From positions 124,001-188,000 of the forward strand of contig MCGO01000068.1 of assembly GCA_002104985.1 (NCBI GenBank): a DNA stretch of 64,000 bases, read 5' to 3'. Both the position numbers and the translations under genes were made by a program. Below the pieces are notes generated by a model that was not told where the DNA came from, ran no database searches, and was given only the letters and a program-made list of their open reading frames with translations. The stretch comes from Rhizoclosmatium globosum. Its lineage: Eukaryota > Chytridiomycota > Chytridiomycetes > Chytridiales > Chytriomycetaceae. This document shows, piece by piece, positions 23,655 through 37,765 of the stretch; position 1 is the stretch's first letter; every line of letters starts with the position of its first letter.

Positions 23655-23826
23655 GAACGATGCTTTTGGGATCAACTTTCAATTTGGAGATGGAGATCTC
23701 AGGCTGGTTGATGGCAAACAAAAAAAATGATGACACACGTGCCAAGTTCTGATCATTTATTTAGTTTATTTTATGGAAAAAGTTCTCTAGTCAAATGTAA
23801 GGAATTGGTAGCGTACACTAGTGGCC

Positions 23827-25143
23827 TCATTGATATCCGAAACCAGGTTGAGGTGGTTGCGATTGGAAATGTTGTTGTTGTTGTGGAGGAATATATTGTT
23901 GAGGAACAGAAGCCCTGCAGGGTAGTACTGATAAGCTGGTTGTCCTTGTGGATATTGTACGGGTTGGTATTGCTGCTGCTGTGGGGCGTACTGAACTGGA
24001 TATTGAGCTGGTGGGTACTGAGGGGCATATGCAGCGCCAGGTGGATAGGCAGTGTACTGCTGCTGGGATGGATACTGACCGTAGTGCTGATCCTGTTGAA
24101 CGTACTGCTGTTGCTGCGGCATATAAACAGGTTGTTGCTGTTGAGGTTGTTGTGGTGGTACGACAGCTTCCTCCTTCTTTGGCACATCGTTCCGAACATT
24201 TTGACCACTGGCTGGTCTCTCTAATGCACTCAAAGATACAGGTGGCGCATTGTTAAAAGCAATATTGGTAATTTTGGGTTGTGGAGCAGGGGAATCGACA
24301 GCAGCGCGAAGACGTTCAAGCCTTTTCTCCTGTTCATGCAAAGAGTCGATTTGTGGTGCTTCTTGCTTGATTGGAGGACTTGGAATAACGGGCGCGGGGC
24401 TGACAGGAGGTTCAAAGTGCATTCGTGGTTCCTGCTGTTTCAAAGGAATAGGTGCCGGGCCTGGCGTACCGCCTCTTGTTTCGAAAGATACCGGTTCGGT
24501 CGGGTACGTTTCCGTTAAATCACGCAGCGTGTCTTCACGCCTTCTCTTGCGTTGTTCCCTCTTTCTGATAACAACCACACCAGCGATCCCGAGGAGAAGC
24601 AGTATACCAGCCACGATAACGGCCACTACGACTCCAGAGGGACCGCTGCTTCCACCATTATCAGTTGGTTGCTGCGATGGTGATGCAGTGGTGCGGATTG
24701 TTTTGCCAGGAGTTCCACCCTTTGCAACCAGCGCCACTGGAACCGCCGTCACCGATCCCCCGCACCACAGCTACTCTGACCCGATGGACACACTTGGAAG
24801 CTCGCCTGCCAAGTCGGGGTGAGTCACGGTTCCTTCAAGCAAACAGAGAACACACCTTGATCTGGTAGGTCCCACTCGTCTGAACCGAATCCTGCAACAC
24901 CGGACACTTGATTACTAAGCACGGCGCCGAAAGGCCCGGCGGACACGAATCGCCGAAACTGGGCTTTGGCGAAAGAAGAAAGCCCGCGACCGCATCGCAA
25001 AGGTGCGGCAGAACGGACACGCCGTCGAACGAGGCGCTCACTTGGCTCGCCGTCGACGGGAACGACGACAGCAGCGATGACGACAGCGAGAGCGTCGCTG
25101 TGATTGCTCCAGAGGAGTCTTGGGAGACACTGAGCGACGACAT
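23827..25143 (-). CDS. Ser/Thr-rich single-pass membrane protein (family member 3, frameshifted)
   Basis: Exon 1 is 24856-25143 (MSSLSVSQDSSGAITATLSL), the intron is 24806-24855 (GTGTGT...GGCAG) and exon 2 is 23827-24805. The Cys domain ends FQVCPSGQSSCG, as in members 1 and 2. After that a one-base loss in a G run (about 24763) is needed to reach the stalk and the membrane helix (VVVAVIVAGILLLLGIAGVV). The juxtamembrane part is RKREQRKRRREDTLRDLTET, then NIAFNNAPPVSLSALE, then a long Gln/Pro/Tyr-rich tail. A second one-base loss after GCAGGG (about 23915) is needed to end in QPPQPGFGYQ; without it the tail becomes random-looking sequence. Confidence 0.65.
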
Positions 25144-25323
25144 TGGAACACTCTTTTAATTCCCTTATTCTTGGATCACTAAAGGACTAAAGGATTATCA
25201 ATTACTTATTCTATATATTATATCATCTAAACAACAAAGCGTTGAACCTCGTTGCAGAACACCAGATTGGAATCTGAAATATTGGGAAAACAACGACTGG
25301 AATCAAAACATCCCACAAATCGA

Positions 25324-26692
25324 ATGCTGAATAACCCAAGTGACTCTGATGATTCTGATGCATCAAGCATCAACTCTTTCTGCGATTCGGAGCAAAGCAG
25401 TGATGACGAATGGTTTGATGATCCCGAAGTGTATGGGCGTGAATCTGGCCGTGTATCAACTAGCAAAGCCGTACAAGCAGCAAATGACACTTCAGCGACA
25501 GAAAGCTTTACTGTGCTTTCTATCAATCAGGTTTACGCGTTGTGCCTTGAATCCTTTGACCAGTTAGACTTGAACAATTCAAAGCTGATACCGAGCCTGT
25601 ATTTTGTCACGGGTGCGAGTATGACAGCTTGAAACAAGGCAGAGAATTGTATTCACTCGAATGTGGGCATTTGATATGCAAAGCCCGCTGGTGCTACTAC
25701 CTTCGAGACAAAGTCCCCAAAGGAATCTCACCAATCAAATGTCCGCATGAAGGCTGCACCGCCGAGCCAACACACTCTCAAATCGTGGCGCTTTCTGACA
25801 AGGCCACTGCAGCTCAGTACATGAATCTTATGCTCGAGCAGTTTCTTCATGACTCGCCAAACCTTATCCGCTGTCCATCCCGCACCTGTGACAACGCAAT
25901 CTCGTTCTCTGGAAAAGTGAAAAAATCACCACGTCCTTTATGTGCGCAACCGGATAGTCTGGAAAGTTATACACCCGTTTCGTGCACTTGCGGCGCGTCA
26001 TTCTGCTTCAATTGCCACATCCCAAATCATGACCCTGCTCCTTGCGAGGTCGTCAGACACAGCCAAACAAAAGTGAAGAATATGTTACTTTTTGTCCTCT
26101 TGAAAAGTAAGTACAGAATATTCCGATCCTTAACTCATATTAACTCATATATGAATTAGAATGTCCAAAATGCAATACTTCCGTTGAAAAGTGCAACGAC
26201 TCGAATCAAACCACGTGCCTTCAGTGTTTTCACAAATTCTGTTGGTTCTGCAGGCAAGACTGGTATCACTTCAATCACGACTGCCGCTTCGAAAATACGG
26301 ACGAATCCGCCACAAAACCATCTCGATATGAACGCATGTTAAATACGTTGAGAGACGTTCAGCGCCTTGAGAAATACTACGTTCACGATCATCCATACTT
26401 TCATACTTACGAATCCATTTCAGATACTGAACGAACCTTGTCAATTGCCTTTCAAACAATCAAATGGTGCTACTGTCTCAAGTCTTACTTAAAGGCAAAT
26501 CTCGCATTTGCAACACTTGATGTAAATATGCAACAACTGGAAAAATCGGTGGTGCACGTGCTTGAACGAAAGATTTCAAATGAGGCAGAGGATGTGTCAC
26601 TGCTGGTGGATCAAGTTGTAAGGTGGAGGGGTCGACTTTTGAAAGCAACGTTGGAAGATGTGAAGGGAGGTCAGTTTGAATGGAAACTTTAA
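25324..26692 (+). CDS. Ariadne-like RBR protein 1, catalytic Cys replaced by Ser
   Basis: Exons 25324-26106 and 26160-26692. An acidic Ser/Asp-rich N-terminus (MLNNPSDSDDSDASSINSFC) precedes RING1 (CHGC ... LECGHLICKARWCYYL ... CPHEGC), the IBR (CPSRTCDNAI ... CTCGASFCFNCHIPNHDPAPC) and RING2 (CPKCNTSVEK ... TTCLQCFHKFCWFC), then an Ariadne-like helical region. In active RBR ligases RING2 reads GGCNHMxC; here the equivalent is NDSNQTTC, with Ser at the thioester position. A one-base loss near 25583 (AAG before CTGATACC) is needed to join the N-terminus to RING1. First of three tandem paralogues. Confidence 0.8.
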
Positions 26693-26830
26693 GTCAGTCT
26701 TAAATTAATATATTTCATTTGAATATGAGGATTATACTTTTTAAGATTTATTTCATTTTTAATTGGGAGACATTGGTTCAAGATTTACGCACTCAAAGTA
26801 AGGTGAGAAATCATCCTCAGCAAACTTAAG

Positions 26831-28131
26831 ATGAACGAAGAAACTGAGTACTCCGACGTTGAGAGTAACACCTCATCCGAATCAAGCGGAGAGGTGGAGT
26901 ATTACGACGACGCTGACGATCTCGAAATCTTTGGCTCTGAGTCTTGTGATAGCGATGACAACGATGAGATCACTATGGCGCCAGCCAAACTCTACACGAT
27001 ACATTCCGTCCAAGAGCTGCGTGAACAGCATCAAACAAAGAACGAACTGGAAGCTTTGAACGTTTACGAACCCTCAAATGAACATCTTCAGTGCCTCGCT
27101 TGCAACCACGACGGAACACAACCTAGTAACGAAGTCTTTGCACTCCAGTGCGGTCATGCGATGTGCAAGGGCTTTTGGTCGCATTACCTCTGGTTGAAGG
27201 TATACTGCGAAAAAAGCACTGCAATCAAGTGTCCAATCACACCTTGTACCCAAACCATCTCTCCAACAACTGTATCTCGTCTATCCGATAAATCAACAGC
27301 TGAAAAGTACGCGTCGCTTCAATTCGAAGAGCAGTCACTGAAGTCGGCATCTGTCACCCAGTGTCCTGCACCTGGTTGCTCCAACGTAATCACTTGGAAC
27401 AATATGGCCATGCTGAACGATCAGTCATTCATCCCGCTCGTCACTTGTTCTTGTGATCACTCCTTTTGCTTTTCTTGCGGAATCCCGAATCATGAGCCTG
27501 CACCGTGCGCCATCACCTCCTCTTGGATTTCAAAAGTTAGAGAGTATCAGTCTGCTGCTTGGATTGCTGCCAACACTAGAAGTAAGGATTTATGTTGTTC
27601 TGGGTTGATCTAACAATCAGCAAATAAGATTGTCCAAAATGTTCCATATCCATAGAGCGAGATGGAATTCTCATTAATATGACATGTCCAAAGTGCCATC
27701 ACGCATTTTGCTGGAGCTGCTTGGAGCCTGTTGATGAAAGCCATTGGAGTTGTTATATGAGTGACCCATTCGTCCCAGCAATACCATATATTTTCCCCAA
27801 GAATGACTTCATTGAAGGTTTCATTCGTTTCGATGAACCAGAGCAACGCCAGATTCCAGCAGAAATTGAACACGCCTTACAAATCACTCGGGAAGCTTTA
27901 AAATGGAGTTATTGCCTCCAGTTCCACCTTGACAACAACCCAGAACATGACCTCTTTCTCTTCAGTCTTGCGGAACTACGTGAGGAGGTTGACTCGCTGA
28001 GTAAGTATTTGAAAAATGAATCATTTGACGTGTTGGTACAAAAGGTTGGGTTGGTGACTAAGAAGAGGAAGGCATTGCTTGAGGCAGTACAGAAAGTGTC
28101 AAGAGGGAAGCGATACGTTCTGAGTTCTTAA
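26831..28131 (+). CDS. Ariadne-like RBR protein 2, catalytic Cys replaced by Leu
   Basis: Exons 26831-27581 and 27629-28131, no frameshift; about 417 residues. Acidic N-terminus (MNEETEYSDVESNTSSESSG). RING1: CLACNHDGTQ, LQCGHAMCKGFWSHYLWLKV, CPITPC. IBR: CPAPGCSNVI, CSCDHSFCFSCGIPNHEPAPC. A linker WIAANTRN matches the Ariadne hallmark WIAANTKECPKC. RING2: CPKCSISIERDGILINMTC, CPKCHHAFCWSCLE; at the catalytic position (GGCNHM in active ligases) it has GILINM, i.e. Leu. The C-terminal helices (EALKWSYCLQFHLDN, ELREEVDSLSKYL) match the autoinhibitory Ariadne domain. Likely not a thioester ligase. Confidence 0.85.
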
Positions 28132-28440
28132 AGGAGCAAAATAAATAAGTGCACGATACCATAAACCAAAACGACCGAACCTTCAAAACAACTAATAAAT
28201 AAAATGAGGGTCACAACGTTCAGTGACAACGGTCCAACGCCCCGTCGCCTGAGTGTCATAAGCCGTCGCTCAGCCCTCCCGCGTCCCTCTAAGTGATCTC
28301 CAACGCCTAAGAGATTTTGACACATTTCCTCATAATATATTTTATTTTTCACGTGAGGTGTCATGTTCGACTCAAACGTGGTTCAAGAAGCAACCGTTAA
28401 GGAAGGCCTTTTTAAATCATTGCCCAACAGAATTTTGTAT

Positions 28441-29775
28441 TATGAGCGACACTAAATACTTGGACGATAACAGCGACACTTGGTCTGAATTCAGCAGCCT
28501 AGATGACGTTCGTTCGACTCCGACTCCGACGACGAAATTTGGCGCGAGTGCCACAACAGCAGTGATGAAATCACTTTGACTCCAACTAGCCACTACTCGG
28601 TCCATCCAGTCCAAGAACTGCGTGATCAACATCGAGCACTGAACGAAATGGAGGAATTGATCATCAAGGAACGCCCAGATGAACTCCTCCAGTGCCTCGC
28701 TTGCAAGCACGACGGAACGCAAGCTAACAACGATGTCTTTGCTCTTCAGTGTGGACATGCGATGTGCAAGAGCTTTTGGTCGCACTACTTTTGGGTAAAA
28801 TTTATCAACGAACAAAGCAACGAGATCAAGTGTCCTCTCTCAAAATGCACCCAAACTATCTCTCCCAACACTGTATCTCTTCTTTCTACTCAGTTTATTG
28901 CTGACAAATACGAATCGCTTCAATTTGAAGCATATTCAAAGAATTCTTTGGCACTAACCGAATGCCCTGTACCTGATTGCACCAACTTCATCTCTTGGGA
29001 CAATATTTCAATGCTTCACAACAAGTCATTCATTCCAACCGTCACTTGCTCGTGTGATCACAATTTCTGCTTCTCTTGCAAAATCCCGAACCACGAGCCT
29101 GCACCGTGTGCTATTGCGTCCTCTTGGATGACAAAGGTTAGAGAATATGAGTCTATTGCATGGATTGCAGCCAACACTAAAAGTAAGATTTTGTTGTGTT
29201 ATTTTGGGTTGAGATCTAACTGTTACTCAAAAGAGTGTCCTAAATGTTCTGTATCAATTGCTAATGAAAGTGGACTGATGTCTACAGAATGCCCAAATTG
29301 TCGTCACGAATTTTGCTGGAAATGTTTGAAAACCATCGATGAATACCACTCGCACTTTTATTTTACCGAATCACAAGCCCCGATGATTCAACACAGTGTG
29401 CCCAAGGCAGATTGCCTTGAGGATTTCATTCTCTTTGACACGCCACAAAAAATGGAGGTTCCGATTGAAGCAAAGCAGGTTTTACAAGACAGTCACGGAA
29501 CTTTAAAATGGAGTTATTGTCTCATGTTTCATTTGATCGACAATCTCGCTCGCGAGAGATTACAGTTTAATCTAGCCCAGCTTCGCGCAGAAGTTGACTC
29601 GTTGACCAACATGTGGACCACCTCGTTGGGCTGCTTGAACTTAAACGTTTCGATTGAACTGTTAGTGCAACAGGTTGCTCAAGTAACAAAGAAAAGGGAT
29701 ATGTTGCTAAAGATGGCGTTGGCGGATTTAAGAGAAGGGCTGTTCGTGCTGAGTGATGAGAATAATGCAGTTTAG
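28441..29775 (+). CDS. Ariadne-like RBR protein 3, catalytic Cys replaced by Leu
   Basis: Exons 28441-29182 and 29234-29775; the 51-base intron is stop-free and in frame, so the frame also reads through. The start at 28441 (MSDTKYLDDNSDTWSEFSS) matches the acidic N-termini of its neighbours but needs one base restored near 28510 to join SFDSDSDDEIWREC-type sequence; an ATG at 28576 (MTPTSHYSVHPVQEL) is the alternative. RING1 LQCGHAMCKSFWSHYFWVK, IBR CPVPDCTNFI and CSCDHNFCFSCKIPNHEPAPC, RING2 CPKCSVSIANESGLMSTEC. The catalytic position is Leu (SGLMSTEC). Closest to RBR protein 2. Confidence 0.82.
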
Positions 29776-29909
29776 AGACGGAGTTAAAGTTTTAGTACCT
29801 GGCATAGTGAAGTTGGTATTACAAAAAGAAAAGGTTCATTAGACAGATATAAGTATAATGAAGTGTTCATGAATGAATGTAAAGAATTAATTGAATTGTA
29901 AATATGAGG

Positions 29910-30875
29910 TTATTCGTGCACATTCTGACCATCGCCAAAAAAGTCCTCGACCGGAGCAGGCAGAAACGTATGCAACACAAAGGAGAGCCACTTTGGCATA
30001 TCTCCATCCTCCGAATTCTTTGATACTCCCACACGATTTTCGTCTGTATCATCTTCAGCCTCGGGATCCAGTTTCAACCGTTCCTCCTCTTCCTCCTTCA
30101 AATATTTGAGCACAAGATCAACGCGATGACACAGCTGCCTATCCTTCGGCTTCTTATCCTCCGAAGAGCCAAGGAAAAAGCGGTCACGGAAGGGAAGTTC
30201 TTCATCCTGTTCAATCAACTGCCAACTCCCATATCCATGTTTATAAACGCCATACAGGAGCATAGCATCATCTGTCCAAGTCCAGTCGATATCCCAATTC
30301 CGCGGCAACGGGAATTCAAACTCTGATAAATCCTTCGTGAGCTCTTCAAGGCCATGAGATAAATCCTTCATATCATGTATCCTTCCAGTGAGTAGGTCAA
30401 GTTCACGAATCCGTTGAACGAATAGTGTAGCGTTCACAGTTGAAGCGTTGTTGATTGTGGTAGATACGGGAGGTTGTAGTGACTTGCGTTTAGATAAGGC
30501 GGGACTGACGGCATCCACTTCTTGTTGCGCTTTGACAGCGGCTTTGCATGTTTTAAATATTCCCTTTCCAGCAGCGATGATGGTGGATGTGTCTGTTGAA
30601 TCGAGAGAAGCATCTTTAACGATTGTTTCGAATCGGAGGTGCGGAGAGCCGAAGCGCAGCATCGATTGGATTAGCGCATTTGTTTGTTGGTCGGTGAGGG
30701 TGATTTGTGTGGACGGTGTTTCTGATTGAGGGACGGTGGGCGATGCTGTCACGATTGAGTTGGTTTGAGAATTGGTTGGTTGGTACCTCGTTGTATGGCG
30801 ATGACTCACCCTGTCTTGATGCTTCAGCTCCCATTGGACGGATGGATACTGGTCGTAGAAGTGGTGGGGAGGCAA
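29910..30875 (-). CDS. CHD1-type C-terminal DNA-binding module without the ATPase
   Basis: The open frame encodes about 321 residues. TDQQTNALIQSMLRFGSP...RFETIVKDASL, then the WTWTDDAMLLYGVYKHGYGS block with DRFFL and RQLCHRVDLVLKYL are the SANT-SLIDE-like DNA-binding fold found after the motor of CHD1 chromatin remodellers. No chromodomain or helicase motif lies within 700 bases upstream on this strand, so this is a fragment, or a free-standing module. A possible short intron in the N-terminal part (GTGAGT near 30806 to an AG near 30735) would remove the least conserved residues and leave QITLTDQ in frame; the start is therefore uncertain. Confidence 0.7.
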   Translation of the reverse strand: MPPHHFYDQYPSVQWELKHQDRVSHRHTTRYQPTNSQTNSIVTASPTVPQSETPSTQITLTDQQTNALIQSMLRFGSPHLRFETIVKDASLDSTDTSTIIAAGKGIFKTCKAAVKAQQEVDAVSPALSKRKSLQPPVSTTINNASTVNATLFVQRIRELDLLTGRIHDMKDLSHGLEELTKDLSEFEFPLPRNWDIDWTWTDDAMLLYGVYKHGYGSWQLIEQDEELPFRDRFFLGSSEDKKPKDRQLCHRVDLVLKYLKEEEEERLKLDPEAEDDTDENRVGVSKNSEDGDMPKWLSFVLHTFLPAPVEDFFGDGQNVHE

Positions 30876-31612
30876 GCCAATTGACAGCCAGTCGATTTAG
30901 TCAGAGAAAAGGAAGGGAAACTAGTCTCTTTAACGGAAAACTAATAATCAGAGAGATTTTTTCACTTCCTCTGTCTCTCCGCCGAGTGTCCAAATTGTTG
31001 TAATTCAACGCCAACTCAATATTCTTCCACAACACACAAAGTATGATGACACGTTCAGGCATCAGTCCTCAATCTTGAAAAAACCCCCATTCACAGCTCA
31101 TTGATGTTTATGTGAGGTAAAAGCATATTTTGCAGCTTGCCGCTAAAAAGTCTTGGACAAAGTCGTCTTCTGAGTCATAATCTTCCTCAAATTCGTAAAA
31201 TCGTGTACTGTTTCTGTGTTGCAGGTTCACTTGACCTCGCAGATACAGGATTCTGGAATGGGTTTGAACAATCAACTGGTCCCATTTTCATGGTCCAGCC
31301 CCATGAAGCAATGACACCATTGGAATGATTATATTGCCGAAAAACTATATTGCGGAAGTAAACAAACGAATAGGATGAGTGATTCCGGTTTGAGCCGGAT
31401 CGGAAACCAACCCCGGCGAACCTTGCCCTCCGTTTCAAGCTCAACTTCTCTTCAAATCAACCAAAATTCGAAATTTCTAGTGACGTGTCCAGTCGTGAAA
31501 GAAGCCTCATGAAAGCATCTGTTCCAGAATTTCAAATCAATTCAGAAGTAGAAAAGAAATTAGGAGAGGCTTTCACAAAGTCTCCCATAAACAACCTCGA
31601 AAAACCAAAAAA
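30876..31612. other. Intergenic stretch, divergent promoters
   Basis: Between the CHD1-like fragment and KatG. Short open frames on both strands look random. I searched by eye for helicase motifs that would complete CHD1 and found none. It presumably carries the KatG promoter. Confidence 0.55.
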
Positions 31613-34214
<2,602 letters not shown>

Positions 34215-34468
34215 GTTCTCGTTGGCTTAAGTTCTCGTTCTCGATCGTTTGAATTTCATTTACAGTACTAATAAAAAAACAGTCTTAAAATATGTTTCAC
34301 AGCTATAATATTTATTTGAAGTAAATTAGACGCATTCAACTCGAAAGAATTCGAACGAACTTTCTGTTGCAACCAAGCAGAGCGTGGCCAAGCAAAACCC
34401 TCGTTTTCCCACCAAGTTCAAGTCAAAATGATCGAGGATGGACAAAAACGAGAGTGAAAAAAGAGCCA

Positions 34469-35727
34469 ATGAATCCACCACGTTGTCCAGAACACGATCG
34501 CGAAAACACAAAGCACCCGCTTCTTCCAACCAACACCAACACCACCACTCACCCAGTAATCCTCGTGCGCACTCAAGAATGCCCCTTACGAGGCCTCGTC
34601 CGAAGAACCGTCTTCCTCCTCTCTCTCTTCCTCGCCCTCTTCTTCACTCTCAAACTTCTGCTTGGCCCACACTCAACCGAACCACCCGTCTGGCACGCAC
34701 CGCCCCCGTTCAACAACGACTCGCCCTCTCTCTTCTCCGCGAATGAACGCGTCGGAAACCACTCCTTCCTCGCTGCCGACTTCTCTGCCGTCAAGATCCT
34801 TGTCTCTGGAAACGGACTCGCTCAGGTCGCCGTTGTTCGTGTGCCAAAGAGGAACTTGATGGCCTCTGTGTACTACGATATCAAGAGCGGGGGTATGATT
34901 CCTGGCGCGCTTGATCGGTGTGACGTTACTGCTGTGGTGAAGCAGCTTCCCGGGTCTGAGCGCATGGAGCTTACGGTGAAGGTTACGTTTCCCGATGACT
35001 TGCCGCCAAGAATGACGAATCTGCAGACTTTGATGCGTGTGGAGTTGCCGCAGGATGAGTTGTATTCCTTTGTGGTTTCTGGTGACGCGTTTGTTGTGGA
35101 TTATGCTGGTCCGAATGTTCGGTCTTTGTTTAATGTTATGGGACGGCTTGGTAAGTTGTCTGTGTATGAGCCTGTGGATGCGTTGGAGGTTATGGTCAAG
35201 ATGCAGCAAGGGTCTATGATGTTTGGTGCAGATGTTTCGGCAATGAAGGTGGACTTGTACACTGGCGTTGGTGACATTGAAGTGATGGACACAATGAAAG
35301 TCAATGAGATGGGTATGTTCCACACTAACTGGGGACACATCAAGATGGAACGCTTGACTGGGTTGTTTGAGACCATGAAGATGAGTGCAAAGTGGGGATC
35401 TATTGAGATTATGGACATGATGTTGGACCCCATCTTCGCCGAGCCTTCCATTGAGATGTCTACGTCGGCTATTGGTTCCATGTACGGAAACATCAAGGTT
35501 TCTGTTACTGGTAAGAGTTTTATTTACTGTTTGTCCTTACTTCTCTTATATATACGACTTCAGGATTCCGCGGAATGTACCACGCCACCTCTTGGATGAA
35601 TATGGTCAAGGTGATTGGTCCAGCTGTGAACCAAGAAATACCAGGCATGATTGGAATGGACCCAACTGCCGTAGGTCAATTCAATGCCACTGCCAGCCTT
35701 GGAGCCATCAATTTGTCTTTTGCCTGA
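34469..35727 (+). CDS. Membrane-anchored protein with a repetitive beta-rich ectodomain
   Basis: Exons 34469-35510 and 35564-35727; about 400 residues. The open frame begins upstream with no ATG; 34469 (MNPPRCPEHDRENTK) is the first. One membrane helix (TVFLLSLFLALFFTLKLLL) follows a basic stretch, giving a type II protein. The remainder has alternating beta strands of about 20 residues with repeats such as VSAMKVDLYTGVGDIEVMD and TMKMSAKWGSIEIMDM, a ladder like the DUF4097/adhesin-type solenoid. Similar fungal proteins are known but uncharacterised; I assign no function. Confidence 0.65.
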
Positions 35728-35924
35728 TGTTGCCGGACTCTCGTCACTCTTTTCTCTCTGTATAGTTTTTAGTTGTCATTTGAAGTGCGAATATATTCTT
35801 TACCCTGACTTTGTCACCCCCATACACTTTCAAACCAAAGGTCAAATCAAACTGCCAATAAATGTATTCATAAACAACAAGCTACAATAGATGAATAAAT
35901 AGGTTTCCACAAAAACTGAAGATG

Positions 35925-36779
35925 TCAAACGTCAACTCCGCGATCCAACAAAGTCAACCTCCGTAGCGCTTCCTCCCTCCGCTTCTTTTCACGTTGTTTG
36001 AGCGTTAAAAAGACGCCTGCAGATACTAAACTCACTGCCAAGACTGTACCCAATCCAACCATACCAGCTTTCATCCCACTGCTTGGTGAAGTATCGTCCG
36101 CCTGTCCCGCCGAAAATCCCGTGTTATTGTTGGAGCCGTCGGCGATTGTGGAGGTAACTGTCAAATTCGAGAGATCCGTAACGAAGCTTGCTGTTGTAAC
36201 TGGTTGAGTATTCAAAGTGTCAAAAGTAGTTGGTGTGGAATCAGGTTGCATTTGCGTGACTGTGGGGTCAATATTACCGACAGGATTTCCAATGACAGCG
36301 GTAGCTTGAGAATCAACGGTAGCAGGCACGGAAGGAGGTACGAGAGTCGGATCCACCAAAGGCGACACGACATTGGCGGCAGTAGAAACAACATCTCCAG
36401 ACGCGGGTGTATATAAACCAGGCGATTGCAACGACATTAACAAATGCGCCTCAGAATTCCATCCACAATTCGGATTCTCTTCAGGGCACACAGAAAACAA
36501 GGCCGCAATCGCGTATATATTCGATATGGATACAGGAGGAGCGGTGGACGAGCAGGAGACAAGGACACATGGTGGCACGGCTGTTTGAAAGTCCGACGGG
36601 CAAGTTGGGGTTGTTTGGCTTACGCTTCCGACCGCGTTACAGATATGGCCGAGCGCGTTGTCGAAGGAGACGCGGATTGTTGTTGATGTTTGTGGGAGGA
36701 TAGATAGGTATGTTGAGTCGATTGCGAGTGTGAGCGTGAGGAGACCTGTTGGATCTTGGGCGCCTGTCAAACTAGCCAT
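35925..36779 (-). CDS. Ser/Thr-rich single-pass membrane protein (family member 4, short tail)
   Basis: Intact, 284 residues, start MASLTGAQDPTGLLTLTL at 36779 (frame opens at 36827). The N-terminal Cys domain aligns with members 1-3: HICNAVGSVSQ, CPSDF, CVLVSCSSTAP, then CPEENPNCG. A Thr/Pro-rich stalk, then the membrane helix (MVGLGTVLAVSLVSAGVFLT). The tail is short: KQREKKRREEALRRLTLLDR, similar to member 3 (REQRKRRREDTLRDLT), then stops. It has neither the AFN nor the YPGYY motif. It therefore joins the family by its ectodomain and juxtamembrane helix. Confidence 0.75.
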   Translation of the reverse strand: MASLTGAQDPTGLLTLTLAIDSTYLSILPQTSTTIRVSFDNALGHICNAVGSVSQTTPTCPSDFQTAVPPCVLVSCSSTAPPVSISNIYAIAALFSVCPEENPNCGWNSEAHLLMSLQSPGLYTPASGDVVSTAANVVSPLVDPTLVPPSVPATVDSQATAVIGNPVGNIDPTVTQMQPDSTPTTFDTLNTQPVTTASFVTDLSNLTVTSTIADGSNNNTGFSAGQADDTSPSSGMKAGMVGLGTVLAVSLVSAGVFLTLKQREKKRREEALRRLTLLDRGVDV

Positions 36780-36922
36780 TTGTTTTATGAATTTGTTTTT
36801 TTGACAGTTCAACGGGAAAGTGAACACAAGTTGTCAAAAATCTAATATATGTATTCTTTTACTGAGTCACTTTACATGAAGTACAAGTCTAATATCCGCT
36901 ATAACGCGAGTTCGCAACGTAT

Positions 36923-37765
36923 CTACTGACGCTGAGCAGCGGCAGCTTGTTGAGCCAATTGTTCTTGGGTAAAGTAGTGGTATTGACCTTGTTCATCGTA
37001 GTAACCTGGGTACTGAGTTTGAGTACCTGGCTGTTGAGCGGCATATTGGGACGAGTAAGCGGCAGCGTTAGGGTCGACGTAAATTGGTTGACCGTTTGCA
37101 TCGACATTGTTGGCGTAGTAGTGGTACTGGCCGTTTTCATCGTAGTAACCTGGGTATTGCTGGGTGGCGACTGGTTGCTGTTGTTGTTGAGTGTAGACAG
37201 CGGCGGTGGCAACAGAGGGGGCGTAAGCAATTGAAGCGGCATCGGGAGCAACACTGGCAGGGTGCACACGGGACGAAGTAGGAGCATTCTGCAACAAGTT
37301 GAGGTCGACGGGTGGAGCGCTGTTGAATGCGGGATTCTTTCCATCCGTCTTTGGAACGAGGGGAACCGGAGCCGGCTGGTTCCAGTCGAGGCCATTTGCG
37401 GCATCTCTGCGCTGCTTTCTCGTGCGCGACTGGAACCAGAAGTAGAAGACGGCGCCGAGGGCGAGCAGCGCAACGCCGCCGCCAACCGCTCCTCCAATCA
37501 CGGCGCCAGAGGGGCCGTCGCTGCTGCCACCACCACCGCCACTTGACGCCGAAGTAGAAACAGTTGCTGTCGCAGATGCAGTTCCCGCCGCTGTCGTAGT
37601 GGCGACGAGGATGGCCGCCGTGGTCGTTGTCTTTACATCGGCCGCCGTGGTTGTTGTTGCGGCTGCAGTCGTCGTAGTGACTGCAGTAGTCGTCTTCACC
37701 GCTGCAGTCGTTGTAATCACTGGCGCTGCCGTCGTCGTAACTGTAGTGGTTTTGGCTGCCATCAC
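36923..37765 (-). CDS. Thr-rich single-pass membrane protein (family member 5)
   Basis: Intact, 280 residues. The Cys domain is missing: the N-terminus is a run of TTT/TTA units (mucin-like). One membrane helix (GAVIGGAVGGGVALLALGAV), then RTRKQRRDAAN, the NPAFNSAPPVDLNLLQ motif, and two copies of QYPGYYDE(N/Q)GQYHYY/F, the second followed by TQEQLAQQ exactly as in member 2. It is the clearest tail of the family. The two tail copies are about 45 residues apart. Unknown function. Confidence 0.75.
   Translation of the reverse strand: MMAAKTTTVTTTAAPVITTTAAVKTTTAVTTTTAAATTTTAADVKTTTTAAILVATTTAAGTASATATVSTSASSGGGGGSSDGPSGAVIGGAVGGGVALLALGAVFYFWFQSRTRKQRRDAANGLDWNQPAPVPLVPKTDGKNPAFNSAPPVDLNLLQNAPTSSRVHPASVAPDAASIAYAPSVATAAVYTQQQQQPVATQQYPGYYDENGQYHYYANNVDANGQPIYVDPNAAAYSSQYAAQQPGTQTQYPGYYDEQGQYHYFTQEQLAQQAAAAQRQ

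Noticed and set aside
34673..35338. 221-codon minus-strand His-rich ORF
   Set aside because: Antisense of the membrane-anchored beta-rich protein; no domain of its own.
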